DNA from: Xiphydria camelus
Lineage: Eukaryota > Arthropoda > Insecta > Hymenoptera > Xiphydriidae
DNA: 64,000 nucleotides
Direction of reading: 5' to 3'
Assembly (NCBI GenBank): GCA_963678675.1
Contig: OY783192.1
Coordinates: 9,147,953-9,211,952 of the forward strand
Shown: piece by piece, positions 52,676 through 62,720 of the stretch
Layout: every line of letters begins with the position of its first letter
Position numbering within the stretch: position 1 is the first letter of the stretch
Translations under genes and position numbers: made by a program
Notes under the pieces: generated by a model
Told to the model about the DNA's origin: nothing
Database searches by the model: none
The model's input: only the letters and a program-made list of their open reading frames with translations

Positions 52676-52857
52676 AGATTTTATATTTTCTCATAAAATG
52701 TACAAAAGTAAAATATAAACGTATTCAAGCGGAACAATGATTGATACAAATCATACGCGCGGGTTTCCTTAGTTTTTCATAAGTACAATTTAAGAATTTT
52801 CTATTTTCATATTTTATCGATTTATATGCAAGGGGGATTAGGGTGCGATTAATAATG

Positions 52858-53795
52858 TAAAAGGCCAAGGCCATACAGTAAGAAATAATAATAATATAAA
52901 CGCGTATTCTTCAGTTTTTAGGGCTCTATCATACACTATTTACACTACACTACATACACTATATTTATTTAAATATACAGGGTGTTACTTAATGATAGGC
53001 CGTAATTGCAAGGGCACATTACTGAATCTATTTCCAGTAGAAAAGCTCATATTAGCATGTGTCCTAAAATGTCTGATTTTCAAGATACAGGACGTCAAAA
53101 TTTAAAAAATCGGTTTTTTAATAATATTATATCTTAAAGATCCTTGTGCCGATTTTGTTGACATTCGGCACTGTTGTTTATTATAATAAGATGCTAAGTT
53201 AACACTACCTACAAGATAATTATGAGTTCCAGTGGCGTCCCGGGGGACAGTCTCACGAATAATATCTTTTTTCCTCAAAAACGAAGTGAGGTACGAAATA
53301 ATATGAAGAGACAAAATAGTTGTATTTTTAGCTGCTTAATCTGAAAAAAATATAAAATTTTTTAAAAAGTCAGTGGTGTACACTTTTTTTGTAAATATTA
53401 TTCGTGAGATTGTCCCCCGGGACGCCACTGGAACTCATAATTATCTTCTAGTTAGTGTTAACTTAGCATCTTGTTACAATAAACAACAGTGCCAAATGTC
53501 AACAAAATCGGCACGAGGATCTTCGAGATATTATTAAAACAGATTTTTAAAAATTTTGACGTCCTGTATCTTGAAAATCAGACATTTGAGGACACATGTT
53601 AATATGAACTTTTCTACTGGAAATAGATTCAGTAATGTGCCCTTGCAATTACGGCCTATCATTAAGTAACACCCTGTATATTTAAATAAATATAGTGTAT
53701 GTAGTGTAGTGTATATAGTGTATGATAGAGCCCTAAAAACTGAAGAATACGTTTATATTATTATTATTTCTTACTGTATGGCCTTGGCCTTTTAC
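52858..53795. mobile_element. Foldback element with arms of about 405 bp, nested in element C
   Basis: 52858-53267 is repeated inverted at 53393-53795 with few differences. Outer ends are AAAAGGCCAAGGCCATACAG and its complement. The inner ends hold CAGTGGCGTCCCGGGGGACA. Each arm also contains the ACAGGGTGTTACTTAATGAT phrase. The centre of about 125 bp is AT-rich. Confidence 0.9.
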
Positions 53796-54179
53796 TAGGC
53801 ATAGGTTATGGGAATAGGTTGGGCGGAGCGTTACAAGCCCAACGAAAGCCCAATTGGGCACTGATTGGGCTGCCCAATTGGCGCCCAACTAGTAATTGGG
53901 CAGCCCAATTGGGCCCCAGTTGGGGCCCAATGAAGATTTCCACACGGGATGGCCTCGATGGCTGCCTTCTCTGAAGAAGGGGCTTCCTTGCTGCTCCTTC
54001 GAGTTACGGCATCTGACAAAAAACATTACAAAATGATGTATCGCAATCATTACTTTGAAAGGTTTTTACTTCCTAAATATATTTCAAAAACAATAATTTA
54101 CATGAAAAAATATTAATCACTCTCACCTATTATACACCGATGGAGCCTGAACTCTTTAAGGAGAAACTTGCTAGACTAA

Positions 54180-54510
54180 AATTGGTAATATATGGACGTG
54201 CGTCACTTTAAATGGATGAAAATTTTCATCCTTCAACATCCTCCCAACCGTGGACTTGCTGATTCTAACCTCTGTTGCCACAGCTCGAATACTCGCGCGT
54301 TCGAGGTTTATTCCTTATTCTTTCTAGCACAGCATCGATATTTTGCTGCACCTGTATTCTTCTGGGACTTCCTAGAATAATTATAAAAACCCTATATAAT
54401 TCAGCCCTGACAAATACAATCTTATCGCGCTATACCTTATCAAGGAGATCTTTCAACATGATGATTCCGAAACGTTTTTATCGAGAAATATTTATATATT
54501 TCTAACATAC
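54180..54510 (-). pseudogene. Mariner-like relic and left arm (outer part) of palindromic family copy 2
   Basis: On the minus strand, after tttag: RSPRRIQVQQNIDAVLERIR then NK, the helix-turn-helix leader of the mariner-like protein, followed by degraded sequence with a HPPNRG-like remnant in other frames. The arm ends at TTTCTAACATAC, where element D was inserted. The arm resumes at 58993. Confidence 0.68.
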
Positions 54511-54779
54511 CCCAAATAGCAATCGTGCATCGCACGTAGGACGCACGACGTGCGGTCTCACGCGTGCGCTCTACTACGCAGTCAAAATGAAGTCACGCGT
54601 GAGTTTTGAGCGCACGCGATGAGACTCGAGTGCTTTTTGTAACCAAGTAGCACCAACCCCGATAGCAAAGCGTGGATTTACACGGCATGCCAATATAGTT
54701 TTACGTAAATTTCAAGATTTTAGTACGGGGGTTAATTCAATCATTTTGATACGCAGGGAACGTGTTCGTAATTAAATTT

Positions 54780-55150
54780 AAAGGTTCGGTGGTCGAGCAG
54801 TGCGGACGTGTAGCGGATCGCTCCTGCGAAATTCGGAACTTTAGTCGGGTTTTTCGCGAGTGAATGCGATAAAGAATTCATGGTGGTGTTCGCGGAGCAG
54901 TGCGAAGCTCACTGAGTGAAGTGGAAGTGCGGCGAGGCCGGCGTTTAGGAGTTATTCGACGATTACGAAGTCTGCCGTGCCGAGTTCCCTCGTGGCACGG
55001 ACGCCATCGTCGGTTAACGAAAGACCGCAAAGGCCAGAAGAGAGACACCGGACGAGCGACCCTCGCGAGAAGCCGCCTCGGGGGGGATACCGGGAGGAGC
55101 TCCGGGACACCGAAGAGGCCCTTGCGAACGACCGAGCTATGCAGGGAATA
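54780..55150 (+). other. GC-rich block in element D, possibly captured host DNA
   Basis: Composition jumps to GC-rich with CpG, and frames such as REKPPRGGYREELRDTEEAL are open. No family is recognised and no splice sites are clear. Its contrast with surrounding DNA suggests an origin outside the transposon, perhaps a host 5' region. Confidence 0.3.
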
Positions 55151-55437
55151 GGTGCCCATACACTCAGAGGTCGAACTGTCGGTTTGGAACGGCGCGGTTC
55201 AAACCGGCAGTTTTACCTTTCAGTTAGTGGGCGCGCCACGCGCCAGGTCGAACTGTCAGGCTGACCCGTCAGTCCAGACCGATAGGAAAAACTGCCGCCG
55301 TCCACTGCTTATGGCTAGCTTAACCGCGGATTTCTATTCTGCGTTAGTGGACGACGACGGTTAAAACCGACGGATCGACCCGACGGTTCGAACTGCCGTT
55401 CCAAACCGACAGTTCGACCTCTGTGTGTATGGGCACC
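55151..55437. mobile_element. MITE with GGTGCCCATACACTCAGAGG ends
   Basis: GGTGCCCATACACTCAGAGG at 55151 is inverted at 55418-55437 (GGTGCCCATACACACAGAGG on the complement). The match continues through TCGAACTGTCGGTTTGGAAC. Inner blocks repeat AACTG and GTCAG words. No duplication is obvious. Confidence 0.85.
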
Positions 55438-55534
55438 AAATCTACAGTGAAGTGACAACGGCGCGCAACAAGTTGCGACGCGTGCGAATGGCGGCCGGCA
55501 TGACGCCGTCGCCAGGTCGCGCCCGCGACTGTGC

Positions 55535-55570
55535 AGTAGACTCTCGGTTAACCGAAGCTCCGGATTAAGG
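55535..55570 (+). repeat. Possible pogo-like TIR remnant
   Basis: CAGTAGACTCTCGGTTAACC followed by GAAGCTCCGGATTAAGG resembles the ends of pogo/Tigger-type elements. No second end was found, so this is a lone fragment. Confidence 0.3.
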
Positions 55571-55830
55571 TTACCGCACACTAGGGCGTCGCGTCGCGGC
55601 GCGTCAAAATACCGACTGGATAAAATACATACAAATAAATGTACTACCGCACACTAGAGCGGCGCGGCGCGGCGCGTCGCGTCGCGTCAGGGACGAGGTT
55701 CTTGCCCAGAGCGGCGCTTCGCGTCGCGTCGCGTCAAAATACCGACTGGATAAAATACATACAAAAATGAATGTACTACCGCATACTAGAGCGGCGCGTC
55801 GCGTCGCGTCGAGGACGGGGATTCTTCCCT
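55571..55830 (+). repeat. Tandem block with GCGTC pentamer runs
   Basis: TACCGCA[C/T]ACTAG starts at 55572, 55645 and 55777. Each is followed by a run of GCGTC/GCGGC pentamers and then AAAATACCGACTGGATAAAA. The pentamer run length varies between copies. Confidence 0.8.
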
Positions 55831-55929
55831 TCGAATCCTTGGCGTCAAACGACGCGTCCCGACGGGACGGTCATAAAGACGGGTCGTCTTTGTCCGTCAC
55901 ACAATAGACGAAATTCGGAATATCGATTC

Positions 55930-56118
55930 TTACCACTCACTATCATCGCGATCAAAATACCTCGTGGTTAATATCGCGACTAGACGGGCGAATTCTCCAA
56001 GATTGGTGCGTTTTTTATTGATAGAATGGATCCACATTCTCTTCTTTCTATTTCTTCCTGACATCAATGCTACCATAAAAGCAATTTCCTCATCAGAACT
56101 ACTGCTGCCGTCGTACAT
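55930..56118 (-). pseudogene. Harbinger transposase N-terminal fragment
   Basis: On the minus strand: MYDGSSSSDEEIAFMVALMS, then RKKRMWIHSINKKRTNLGEF. This matches by pattern the start of the transposase at 10851 (SSDEEE, then KKWVHNINQ...GEF). It stops being similar after GEFARLV, where the DNA passes into the 63213-type dispersed repeat. The rest of the transposase is absent. Confidence 0.68.
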
Positions 56119-56274
56119 CTTGTTGCACTGCTAGATACCGTCTGATTATAATATATTTTATAAAATTTACGGAATTCAAGTCCGAATCTGTCGGTTGCCG
56201 CCGGAAAAGTGGACGATGCCACCATCCATCGCGGAGCGTCACCGAGCCGTGATGTAAAATTTACTGACATTCAG

Positions 56275-56979
56275 GTAAGAATCGCCGACACTACTGGTGA
56301 TTGGACACAAAGGCCATAACTCTGTTCCAAAGCGACAGCAGTTCCAAGTACTTCAAAGAGATTCAACAACATTCTCGTGAGTACATATCTATATCGTTAG
56401 AAATTGTCTGTGCGCGTTTAGTCGATGTACAATGCACGCGTTCTCTCCTTCCAGGCACGATGCATTGTTTCGAGTTGAGAATGGCCAACGTCGATTACTA
56501 CGTCGGCGAAGATCCCCTCTACGCAGGTGCGAGTGGTTAGCTTCCACCGCCGGAAAGTGGCGTTAGCGCTCACTTGGCGAGGACCTGGAAAACGAGTATC
56601 AGGCAGGCATTGATGCCCATCACCTCCAAATCGGCAAGTACGTTCAGAGCTCGCGAGTGTGCGCGCGAACGCGTACCGATGCTATATTGAAAAACACGTG
56701 TCGTTTTCGCAGGTCGGCAGGAGCAGTCGACAACTGAGCCAGAGGAACGCGTAACCGACATGTCGCAGCTCTATCACATCTTCCCAGACGAAGTTCTTGG
56801 CTCGGGTCAATTTGGTATCATCTACGGCGGAGTTCATCGCTAGACCGGCCGCGCGATGGCGATAAAGGTGATCAACAAGCTGCGTTTTCCCACTAAGCAG
56901 GAGACCCAGCTCAAGAACGAAGTAGCCATCCTGCAGAATCTCTCCCACAGCAGAGTCGTCAATCTCGAGAGGATGTTCA
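56275..56979 (+). pseudogene. Protein kinase D exon fragments (PH domain to kinase N-lobe), three stops
   Basis: 56275-56376 gives KNRRHYW, TGA (56298-56300), LDTKAITLFQSDSSSKYFKE, which is the PH domain. 56455-56633 gives TMHCFELRMANVDYYVGEDP, a TAG (56538-56540), then PPPESGVSAHLARTWKTSIR and QALMPITSKS. 56713-56979 gives [20 protein letters not shown] (the ATP loop), a TAG (56841-56843) in [19 protein letters not shown] (with the ATP-binding Lys), and [14 protein letters not shown] to NLERMF. The order and spacing equal those of animal protein kinase D, a diacylglycerol-activated Ser/Thr kinase. Introns with splice signals remain (ccttccag, a GC-type donor at 56634, ttttcgcag), so the copy came from DNA and not from mRNA. 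It stops abruptly inside the kinase N-lobe. Confidence 0.88.
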
Positions 56980-57112
56980 TTTTACATTTTTTATGAATAA
57001 CGCCGTACACGCGTTTTAATATCGTCAGCTTACTTGTAAAACCTATTAAGTCCTATGTCCGAAAATCGGACTTGGAAGGTTTAACAAGTAAGCCGACGAT
57101 ATGTAATATTAA

Positions 57113-57199
57113 CCCTTATGTGCACGCTAAGCGGCACTCCGTACCGCACCGCTAGCGTGTACTGACGGGAAACAAAATTTAAGCGTGTGCACGTAAGGG
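57113..57199. mobile_element. Small TTAA-associated MITE
   Basis: TTAA followed by CCCTTATGTGCACGCT, inverted at 57182-57199 (CCCTTACGTGCACACGCT). The right TTAA has mutated to TAAAA. Confidence 0.6.
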
Positions 57200-57411
57200 T
57201 AAAATACACAATATTTAACCATCGCTCCGAATGTCCGAAAGTTCATCGACATTTTCTTCGGTGATGCCAAGTGTTTCTTTTAGTTCCTCAATTTTTGCAG
57301 CGGTTTCGTCTTCCGTTTCCAATCCCGGCAAAGCCTTATTCCGTTTCTTGTCGGAATTTCTTCTCCCAAAATTTTTGTGCCTCTGTTTTGTCGCCCTTAA
57401 AATTTCTTTCA

Positions 57412-57545
57412 TGTCATTATATTATAATGAAAGAGTAGGCACCACAACACGACTAGATACAACGAAAGAGTAGGCATTATTACCAATACTACGGGGATTG
57501 TCGTTTTTGATAAGTGTTGTTTTTGAAAGGAACCCTTCAATTGTT
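57412..57545 (-). repeat. One arm of the 40460 MITE family
   Basis: ATTATAATGAAAGAGTAGGC to GGAACCCTTCAATTG corresponds to one arm of the palindrome at 40460-40699. Confidence 0.75.
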
Positions 57546-57589
57546 TAACCCTTAATTTGACAGTGTATCTCATAAGATAGGTCTATTAA

Positions 57590-57931
57590 CCCTTACTTGC
57601 CACACTGGGGTTGATTTACACCTCAGCGAGAAGACTTGTTATAATAAATAAATTATAGCATATTTGTACTTGAAAATTTTATCAGCTCATCTTAAGAGCG
57701 TACTTTAAAAGACCGTGTAACTTTAATATTTGATTTTTTTCGTATACTTAATTTTAAGTTCTGGCTATACAAGTTCCACTGCCTTTTAGAGCACGCTCTC
57801 AAGAAGAGCTGATAAAATTTTCAAGTCCAAATATGCAATAATTTGTTTGTTATAACAATTTTTCTCACTGGGGTGTAAATCAACCCCAGTGTGGCAAGTA
57901 CGTGATTCTATAGAAGTGTGGCAAGTAAGGG
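57590..57931. mobile_element. TTAA-flanked MITE, 342 bp (piggyBac-like ends)
   Basis: CCCTTACTTGCCACACT at 57590 is inverted at 57915-57931. GGTTGATTTACACC blocks and AAAATTTTATCAGCTC blocks are inverted further in. TTAA flanks both sides (57586-57589, 57932-57935). Confidence 0.85.
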
Positions 57932-57959
57932 TTAAGTAAGAGCGTGTACGGCGTTATTC

Positions 57960-58620
57960 ATAAAAAATGTATTCAACAATGTTTTTTCCACATACATACG
58001 TTTTACATATTCCAACGCATTGTGCATTTACAGTTGATAATGAGTCCAATCACCACCATCGAAAATTTGATGGATAGTATGCCTTGGAGATGCCAAGCGA
58101 TTATCGACGGTGGTGATTGGACTCATTATTAATATTATTGCGTATTGCCTTGGAACATGTCAAACGTATGTATGTGGAAAAAACACTGTCGAATAAGTTT
58201 TTTATGAATAACTTCGTACGCGCTCTTACTTAACAGACTGATAACAACGTAACTCTCAAAATGTACTTCTCAAAATGTATTGTCATGTATAACTATGTCA
58301 CGTATAACTATTTGTCATGTATAACTATGTATATATATTAATATTACTTATGTATAATTTCACACAACAATGTTTTTTCCACATACATACGTTTTACATA
58401 TTCCAACGCATTGCGCAATTACAGTTGAGAATGAGTCCAATCACCACCAACGAAAATTTGATGGATAGTATGCCTCGGAGATGCCAAGCGATTATCGACG
58501 GTGGTGATTGGACTCATTATTAATATAATAGCGTATTGCCTTGGAACATGTCAAACGTATGTATGTGGAAAAAACATTGTCGAATAAGTCTTTTATGAAT
58601 AACGACCTACGCGCTCTTAC
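57960..58620 (+). repeat. Direct repeat of about 391 bp, each unit holding a hairpin
   Basis: GTTTTTTCCACATACATACG occurs at 57981 and 58372. Each unit contains ATGAGTCCAATCACCACC and its complement around GATGGATAGTATGCCT, forming a stem, and ends with GTATGTATGTGGAAAAAAC, the complement of its start. The small frames in it are duplicated accordingly and are not genes. Confidence 0.82.
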
Positions 58621-58992
58621 TTAACAGACTGATAACAACGTAACTCTCAAAATGTACTTCTCAAAATGTATTATCATGTATAACTATTTGTCATGTAGAC
58701 CACTATGTATTATATTATAATAATAAATGAATAACGGATTTACTCATAAAAATTGTGTCATTTATTGTAAACATTTACGTAGAATCCATATTAATTTTCT
58801 AACGGTGTTGAATTTCCCGCGACATTTTCGCGCATGCGCGCCGTTCGCGCATGCGTCAAGTAGCACTCGTGCGCCTCAAATGCGACGCATATGCGCGCAC
58901 ATATGTAAGGCCAAATGCGTCGCACGCGTGCGACTTGAAGCGCACGCGTGCACTCACAGTGCGTGCATTGTGACTACATTTTGCTATCTGGG

Positions 58993-60065
58993 ACGGCAGT
59001 GTTCACGAATATTGTAAAATATCGCAGGAATGTTACAGAAACGTTACTTGCAAAAACCTGCTTTGTGGGGTGTAAATGATGATATTTTGTAATTTCCATC
59101 GTTATACCAGAGGCGAAGAAGAGATGAAATAGAAGTGAGGTACATGTACACTTCACGTTTGACAGGTCGGTATATAAATTGGAACTTGTGATAGTATAAT
59201 ACGAAAGAGGAAATATATTGATAAAGAAAAAATAATAATAAAGTAGTATTCCATTATTGTAATCCAATTCCATTGTATCCCTTATTTTTCTGCCACGACT
59301 TTGATTGTTGATAGTGAAGACAAATCAAATTTATTGGTTGATCCATCCACTATCAACAATCAAAGTCGTGGCAGAAAAATAAGGGATCCAATGGAATTAG
59401 ATTACAATAATGGAGTAACTATTTCATTATTTTTTCTTTATCGATATATTTCCTCTTTCGTATTATACTATCACAAGTTCCAATTTATATACCGACCTGT
59501 CAAACGTGAGGTGTATATGTAATGATGGAAATTATATTATAAAATATCATAATTTACACCCTACACAAAGCACGTTTTTGCAAGTAACTTTTCTGTAACA
59601 TTCCTGCGATATTTTACAATATTCATGAACACTACCGTATATGTTAGAAATATATATTTCTCGATAAAAACGTTTCGGAATTATTATGTCGAAAGATCGC
59701 CTCGATAAGGTACAGCTCGATAAGATTGTATTTGTCAGGGCTGAATTATATAGGGTTTTTATAATTATTTTTTAGGAAGTCCCAGAAGAATACAGGTGCA
59801 GCAAAATATCGAGGCTGTGCTACAAAGAATAAGGAATAGCCCTCGAATGAATATTCAGGCTATGGCAACAGAGGTTAGAATCAGCAAGAATTGGAAGGAT
59901 ATTCAAGGATGAAAATTTTCATCCATTCAAAGTGACGCACGTCCATGCACTCGAGGCAGCAGATCCAACTCGCCGAATGAACTAATCCAACTGGTTCTTG
60001 GAACAACAAATGGATCATCCCTCGTTCGAAAGAAATCCCCTCGGGTTCGCATTTGATTTAGAGTC
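58993..60065. mobile_element. Palindromic mariner-like family copy 2 (inner left arm, centre, right arm)
   Basis: The centre is near 59333, where GCCACGACTTTGATTGTTGA faces its complement (hairpin 59276-59389). The right arm runs to 60060 and contains mariner-like relics in several frames: VPEEYRCSKISR, NIQAMATEVRISK, then HPFKVTHVHALE and DPTRRMN, and MDHPSFERN. The left arm (58993-59333, plus 54180-54510 beyond element D) mirrors it. Confidence 0.78.
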
Positions 60066-61140
60066 CTGGATAGAATTGAGCAGCATTATTTCTGTAACAA
60101 ATTATAAATAACACAATTATATCCAGCATTTCACTATTTAAAATATACCGAACTTACTCTACATAGAAATTAAGAAACTATATTAATCTGAGTTAACCTT
60201 TCTATAGATAATAACGACGGAATTATTAAAAATGATATATCTCCTCTTTCGTATTATACTATCACAAGTTTCAATGTATATACCGACCTATCAAACGTGA
60301 AGTGTACATGTACCTCACTTCTATTTCATCTCTTCTTCGCCTCGGATGTAAAGATGGAAATTATAAAATATCATCATTTACACCTCAAGAAGTACGTTTT
60401 TGCAAGTAACTTTTCTGCAACATTCCTGCAATATTTTACAATATTCGTGAACACTACCGTATATATTAGAGATATATATTTCTCGATAAAAACGTTTCGG
60501 AATCATTACGTCGAAAGATCTCGATAAGATACAGCTCGATAAGATTGTACTTGCTCGGGCTGAATTATATGGGGTTTTTATAATTATTTTAGGAAGTCCC
60601 AGAAGAATACAGGTGAAGCAAAATATCGATGCTGTGATAGAAAGAATAAGGAATAACCCTCGAACCCTAATCGGTATCAGTGATTCCCAATTGACTGTCG
60701 TTACACCAGAGACGAAGAAGAGATGAAATAGAAGTGAGGTACGTGTACACTTCAGGTTTGACAGGTCGTGTATAAATTGGAACTTGTGTGATAGTACGAA
60801 AGAGGAAATATATCGATAGAGAAAAAATAATGATAAAGTAATTACTTGATTATTGTGATCCAATTCCATTGCATCTCCTATTTTTCTGCCACGGCTTGTT
60901 GATGGAGAAGAAAAACCATTGATTTGTCCCGTGCTCGCATGACGCTGAAAACAAAAAATAGAATATTCACAAAGATATATGACTTTCATAGGCAATCAAA
61001 GTGAGGTTAGAATGGTCAGATAGAAAGTAACTTATCTGATGGCAATTCTTCTGAGATGCTGCCGTCTCCTTTCCTGCTCTGTATGCACAGGCATCCAGAG
61101 AAAAGTAGCACTGCATCCGTTCACTATCACGATTCACGAT
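60066..61140. repeat. Further partial copies of the palindromic mariner-like family
   Basis: 60240-60665 repeats the right-arm sequence and ends in PRRIQVKQNIDAV-like sequence. 60690-60930 is a left-arm-type segment with the variant CTGCCACGGCTTG hairpin side, as at 29190. The 205-codon minus-strand frame at 60378-60995 runs across this junction and is not conserved in other copies, so it is not called. Confidence 0.65.
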
Positions 61141-61200
61141 TATTAAAAAAAAATACAAACGATTTGCAAATTACACGGAGCGTCTGTCACATTCACCACT

Positions 61201-61286
61201 ATTCGCCAGGGCCGTCCCGAGAAGAGGGGACGTTTTCAGCCTCTCTCCAGGGCCGTACTCTTTTCCCGGGACGGCCCTGGCGAATT
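61201..61286. repeat. 86-bp GC-rich hairpin
   Basis: ATTCGCCAGGGCCGTCCCGA is inverted at 61267-61286 (AATTCGCCAGGGCCGTCCCG on the complement), with a short loop containing CTCTCTCCAGG. Confidence 0.85.
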
Positions 61287-61299
61287 TCTAAACACAAAA

Positions 61300-61540
61300 A
61301 TTGCCGTAGCGCCTAAACTAAAATAGCTAGAAAAAAAGTCATAAAGCAAAGATTAGAATGTTATTATCTACAACTTTTATTAAGTTCATTTTGTCGAAAA
61401 AAAAAAATAATAATAAAATAATAAAAAAGCCTTTTGATTCAGTACTCTCGAGACTACCCTTAAACAGCCCTGAAAAAATCACCCTACCCTCGTCGATTTT
61501 TTTGCGGCATAGGTAAAAATGGATAAGTGCCTTGGACTAA
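61300..61540. other. Unassigned AT-rich DNA
   Basis: A homopolymer-rich stretch (A-runs at about 61397). No feature recognised. Confidence 0.4.
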
Positions 61541-62203
61541 GTGATTAGGTACCTCAGTTAGGGCCAGATTGGGGTACCCAATGTAGCCCCAACTAAACGC
61601 TAATACTATATCGTATCACCTGACCCAAATTTCAGTCACTAAAAGTTCGGAATAGATTTCAATTTTATTTATTCTGTAATAGAAATGGCCAATTTATCAT
61701 TATATGTATCTTACTCCACTCAATTTGAAAAATGCTGTAAAGATTATTAAAAACGCAATTATCAAAGAATGAAATATATTATATATTGATTACCAATGGC
61801 ATCATAATAAAGTTAGTAAAGTTTTTGAGGCGATGCTATCAACATTAAAACATCAAAATTATACAATATTTCTTGCTAGGGTAGTGATTAGGTACCTTAG
61901 TTGGGGCCAGATTGGGGTGCCCAACGTAGCCCCAACTAGTACCTTAGTTGGGGCCTGATTGGGCTGCCTAACGTAGCCCCAACTAAACGCTAATACTACA
62001 TCGTATCACCTGTCCCAAATTCCAGTCACTAAAAGTTCGGAATAAGTTCTAAATGTCCAGATTTATTTTTACTTCCGGTACATAAATAAAACAAATAATT
62101 GTATCTATTCGGTTTATTATATTTTATTCAAATTGGGCCGCCCAATTGGGGCCTATTTGGCGCCCAATTACTGATTGGGCCAACGGGCAGATTTCCACAC
62201 GGG
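61540..62203. mobile_element. CCC-ended transposon E, right part (relative of C)
   Basis: The right end reads ATTTCCACACGGG (62191-62203), identical to that of element C, preceded by the same CCAATTGGG-rich words. GGGGCCAGATTGGGGT and GTAGCCCCAACTAAACGCTA are duplicated about 340 bp apart (61562 and 61902). No matching CCCGTGTGG left end was found, so the left limit is approximate. Confidence 0.6.
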
Positions 62204-62205
62204 TT

Positions 62206-62505
62206 TGCACTTCTAATGCTTTGTATTTACATAAGAGCTGTGCAGCCCAAACATATGTATTTGTGGAAAAATTCCTCACAACCAATATGTGAGCCTCTGA
62301 ACTTTCTCCAATTTGGCTGTGAAAGACGAAATGGACAGCACCACCCGGTGCAAATGACAATACCGCCTTTGCCAAATTCTTTAATCAGGCCTTGTAAATG
62401 TAATGCTGATTACAAAACAATGTCCTGTAATTGTAAAAAAAGCAACGTTAATTGTATCTCTCTTTGCAAATGCATCCACAACCATTATCAAAACATACCT
62501 ACGTA
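62206..62505 (+). pseudogene. Cys-rich (CXC-tail) transposon protein, C-terminal part, copy 2
   Basis: The frame reads FALLMLCIYIRAVQPKHMYL then WKNSSQPICEPLNFLQFGCE, and the tail LIRPCKCNADYKTMSCNCKK to CKCIHNHYQNIPT and stop. It is the same as the 3' part of the gene at 51350-52240, with one tail Cys changed to Tyr. The following 200 bp (to about 62708) also match the DNA left of copy 1, so this is a segmental copy. Element E inserted at its 5' side. Confidence 0.75.
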
Positions 62506-62720
62506 ATTGTACAATTTTGTTAGTTTTCGATAATAATTAATGATATAAACCACTTATTCCTTTTTCGTTAATAAATAAATTTGTATTGTATTATGATGAC
62601 GCCGTTTTTAATTTCATACCTTACCCAAACAACCTTTTAATAGTCAAGAACGACGTTTTTTTCACAGCTACAGCGACGGAATCGAAAACTCCTATTAAAT
62701 GGCCGACAAAAAAAAATAAA

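Larger units (their letters stand above)
52533..53948. mobile_element. CCC-ended transposon C, non-autonomous, AT duplication, 1.42 kb
   Basis: CCCGTGTGGAAATGTTCATT at 52533 is inverted at the right end (CCCGTGTGGAAATCTTCATT on the complement, ending 53948). AT flanks both sides (52531-52532, 53949-53950). Near both ends the words GGGCCCCAATTGGGC and CCCAATTGGG repeat. No gene. A 0.94-kb foldback fills its middle. A partial relative ends at 62203. Confidence 0.87.
56980..57970. mobile_element. Inverted-repeat-bounded segment next to the kinase fragment
   Basis: ACATTTTTTATGAATAACGC at about 56985 and its complement at about 57951-57970 bound this segment (the match includes CGTACACGC). It encloses at least three smaller MITEs and a short minus-strand frame at 57215-57412 (KIEELKETLGITEENVDELS) of unknown origin. 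The left boundary coincides with the end of the kinase homology. Confidence 0.62.
54511..58992. mobile_element. CCC-ended transposon D carrying host kinase exons, AC duplication, 4.48 kb
   Basis: CCCAAATAGCAATCGTGCAT starts at 54511 and the complemented right end is CCCAGATAGCAAAATG. The first 12 bp agree at 11 positions. AC lies on both sides (54509-54510, 58993-58994). Removing the element and one AC gives TTCTAACATACGGCAGTGTT, which matches the uninterrupted family sequence (TTCTAACATACGGTAGTGTT on the complement of 59630), so the ends are certain. Both ends are crowded with CACGCGTG and GCGCACGC words. Inside are protein kinase D exons, a Harbinger fragment, several MITEs and tandem repeats, but no transposase. 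Confidence 0.88.

Noticed and set aside
57215..57412. A small coiled-coil gene on the minus strand
   Set aside because: It is 65 codons, lies between MITEs inside element D, and has no recognisable relative or splice context.
60378..60995. 205-codon minus-strand frame
   Set aside because: It spans a junction between two partial repeat copies and is not preserved in the other copies of the family.
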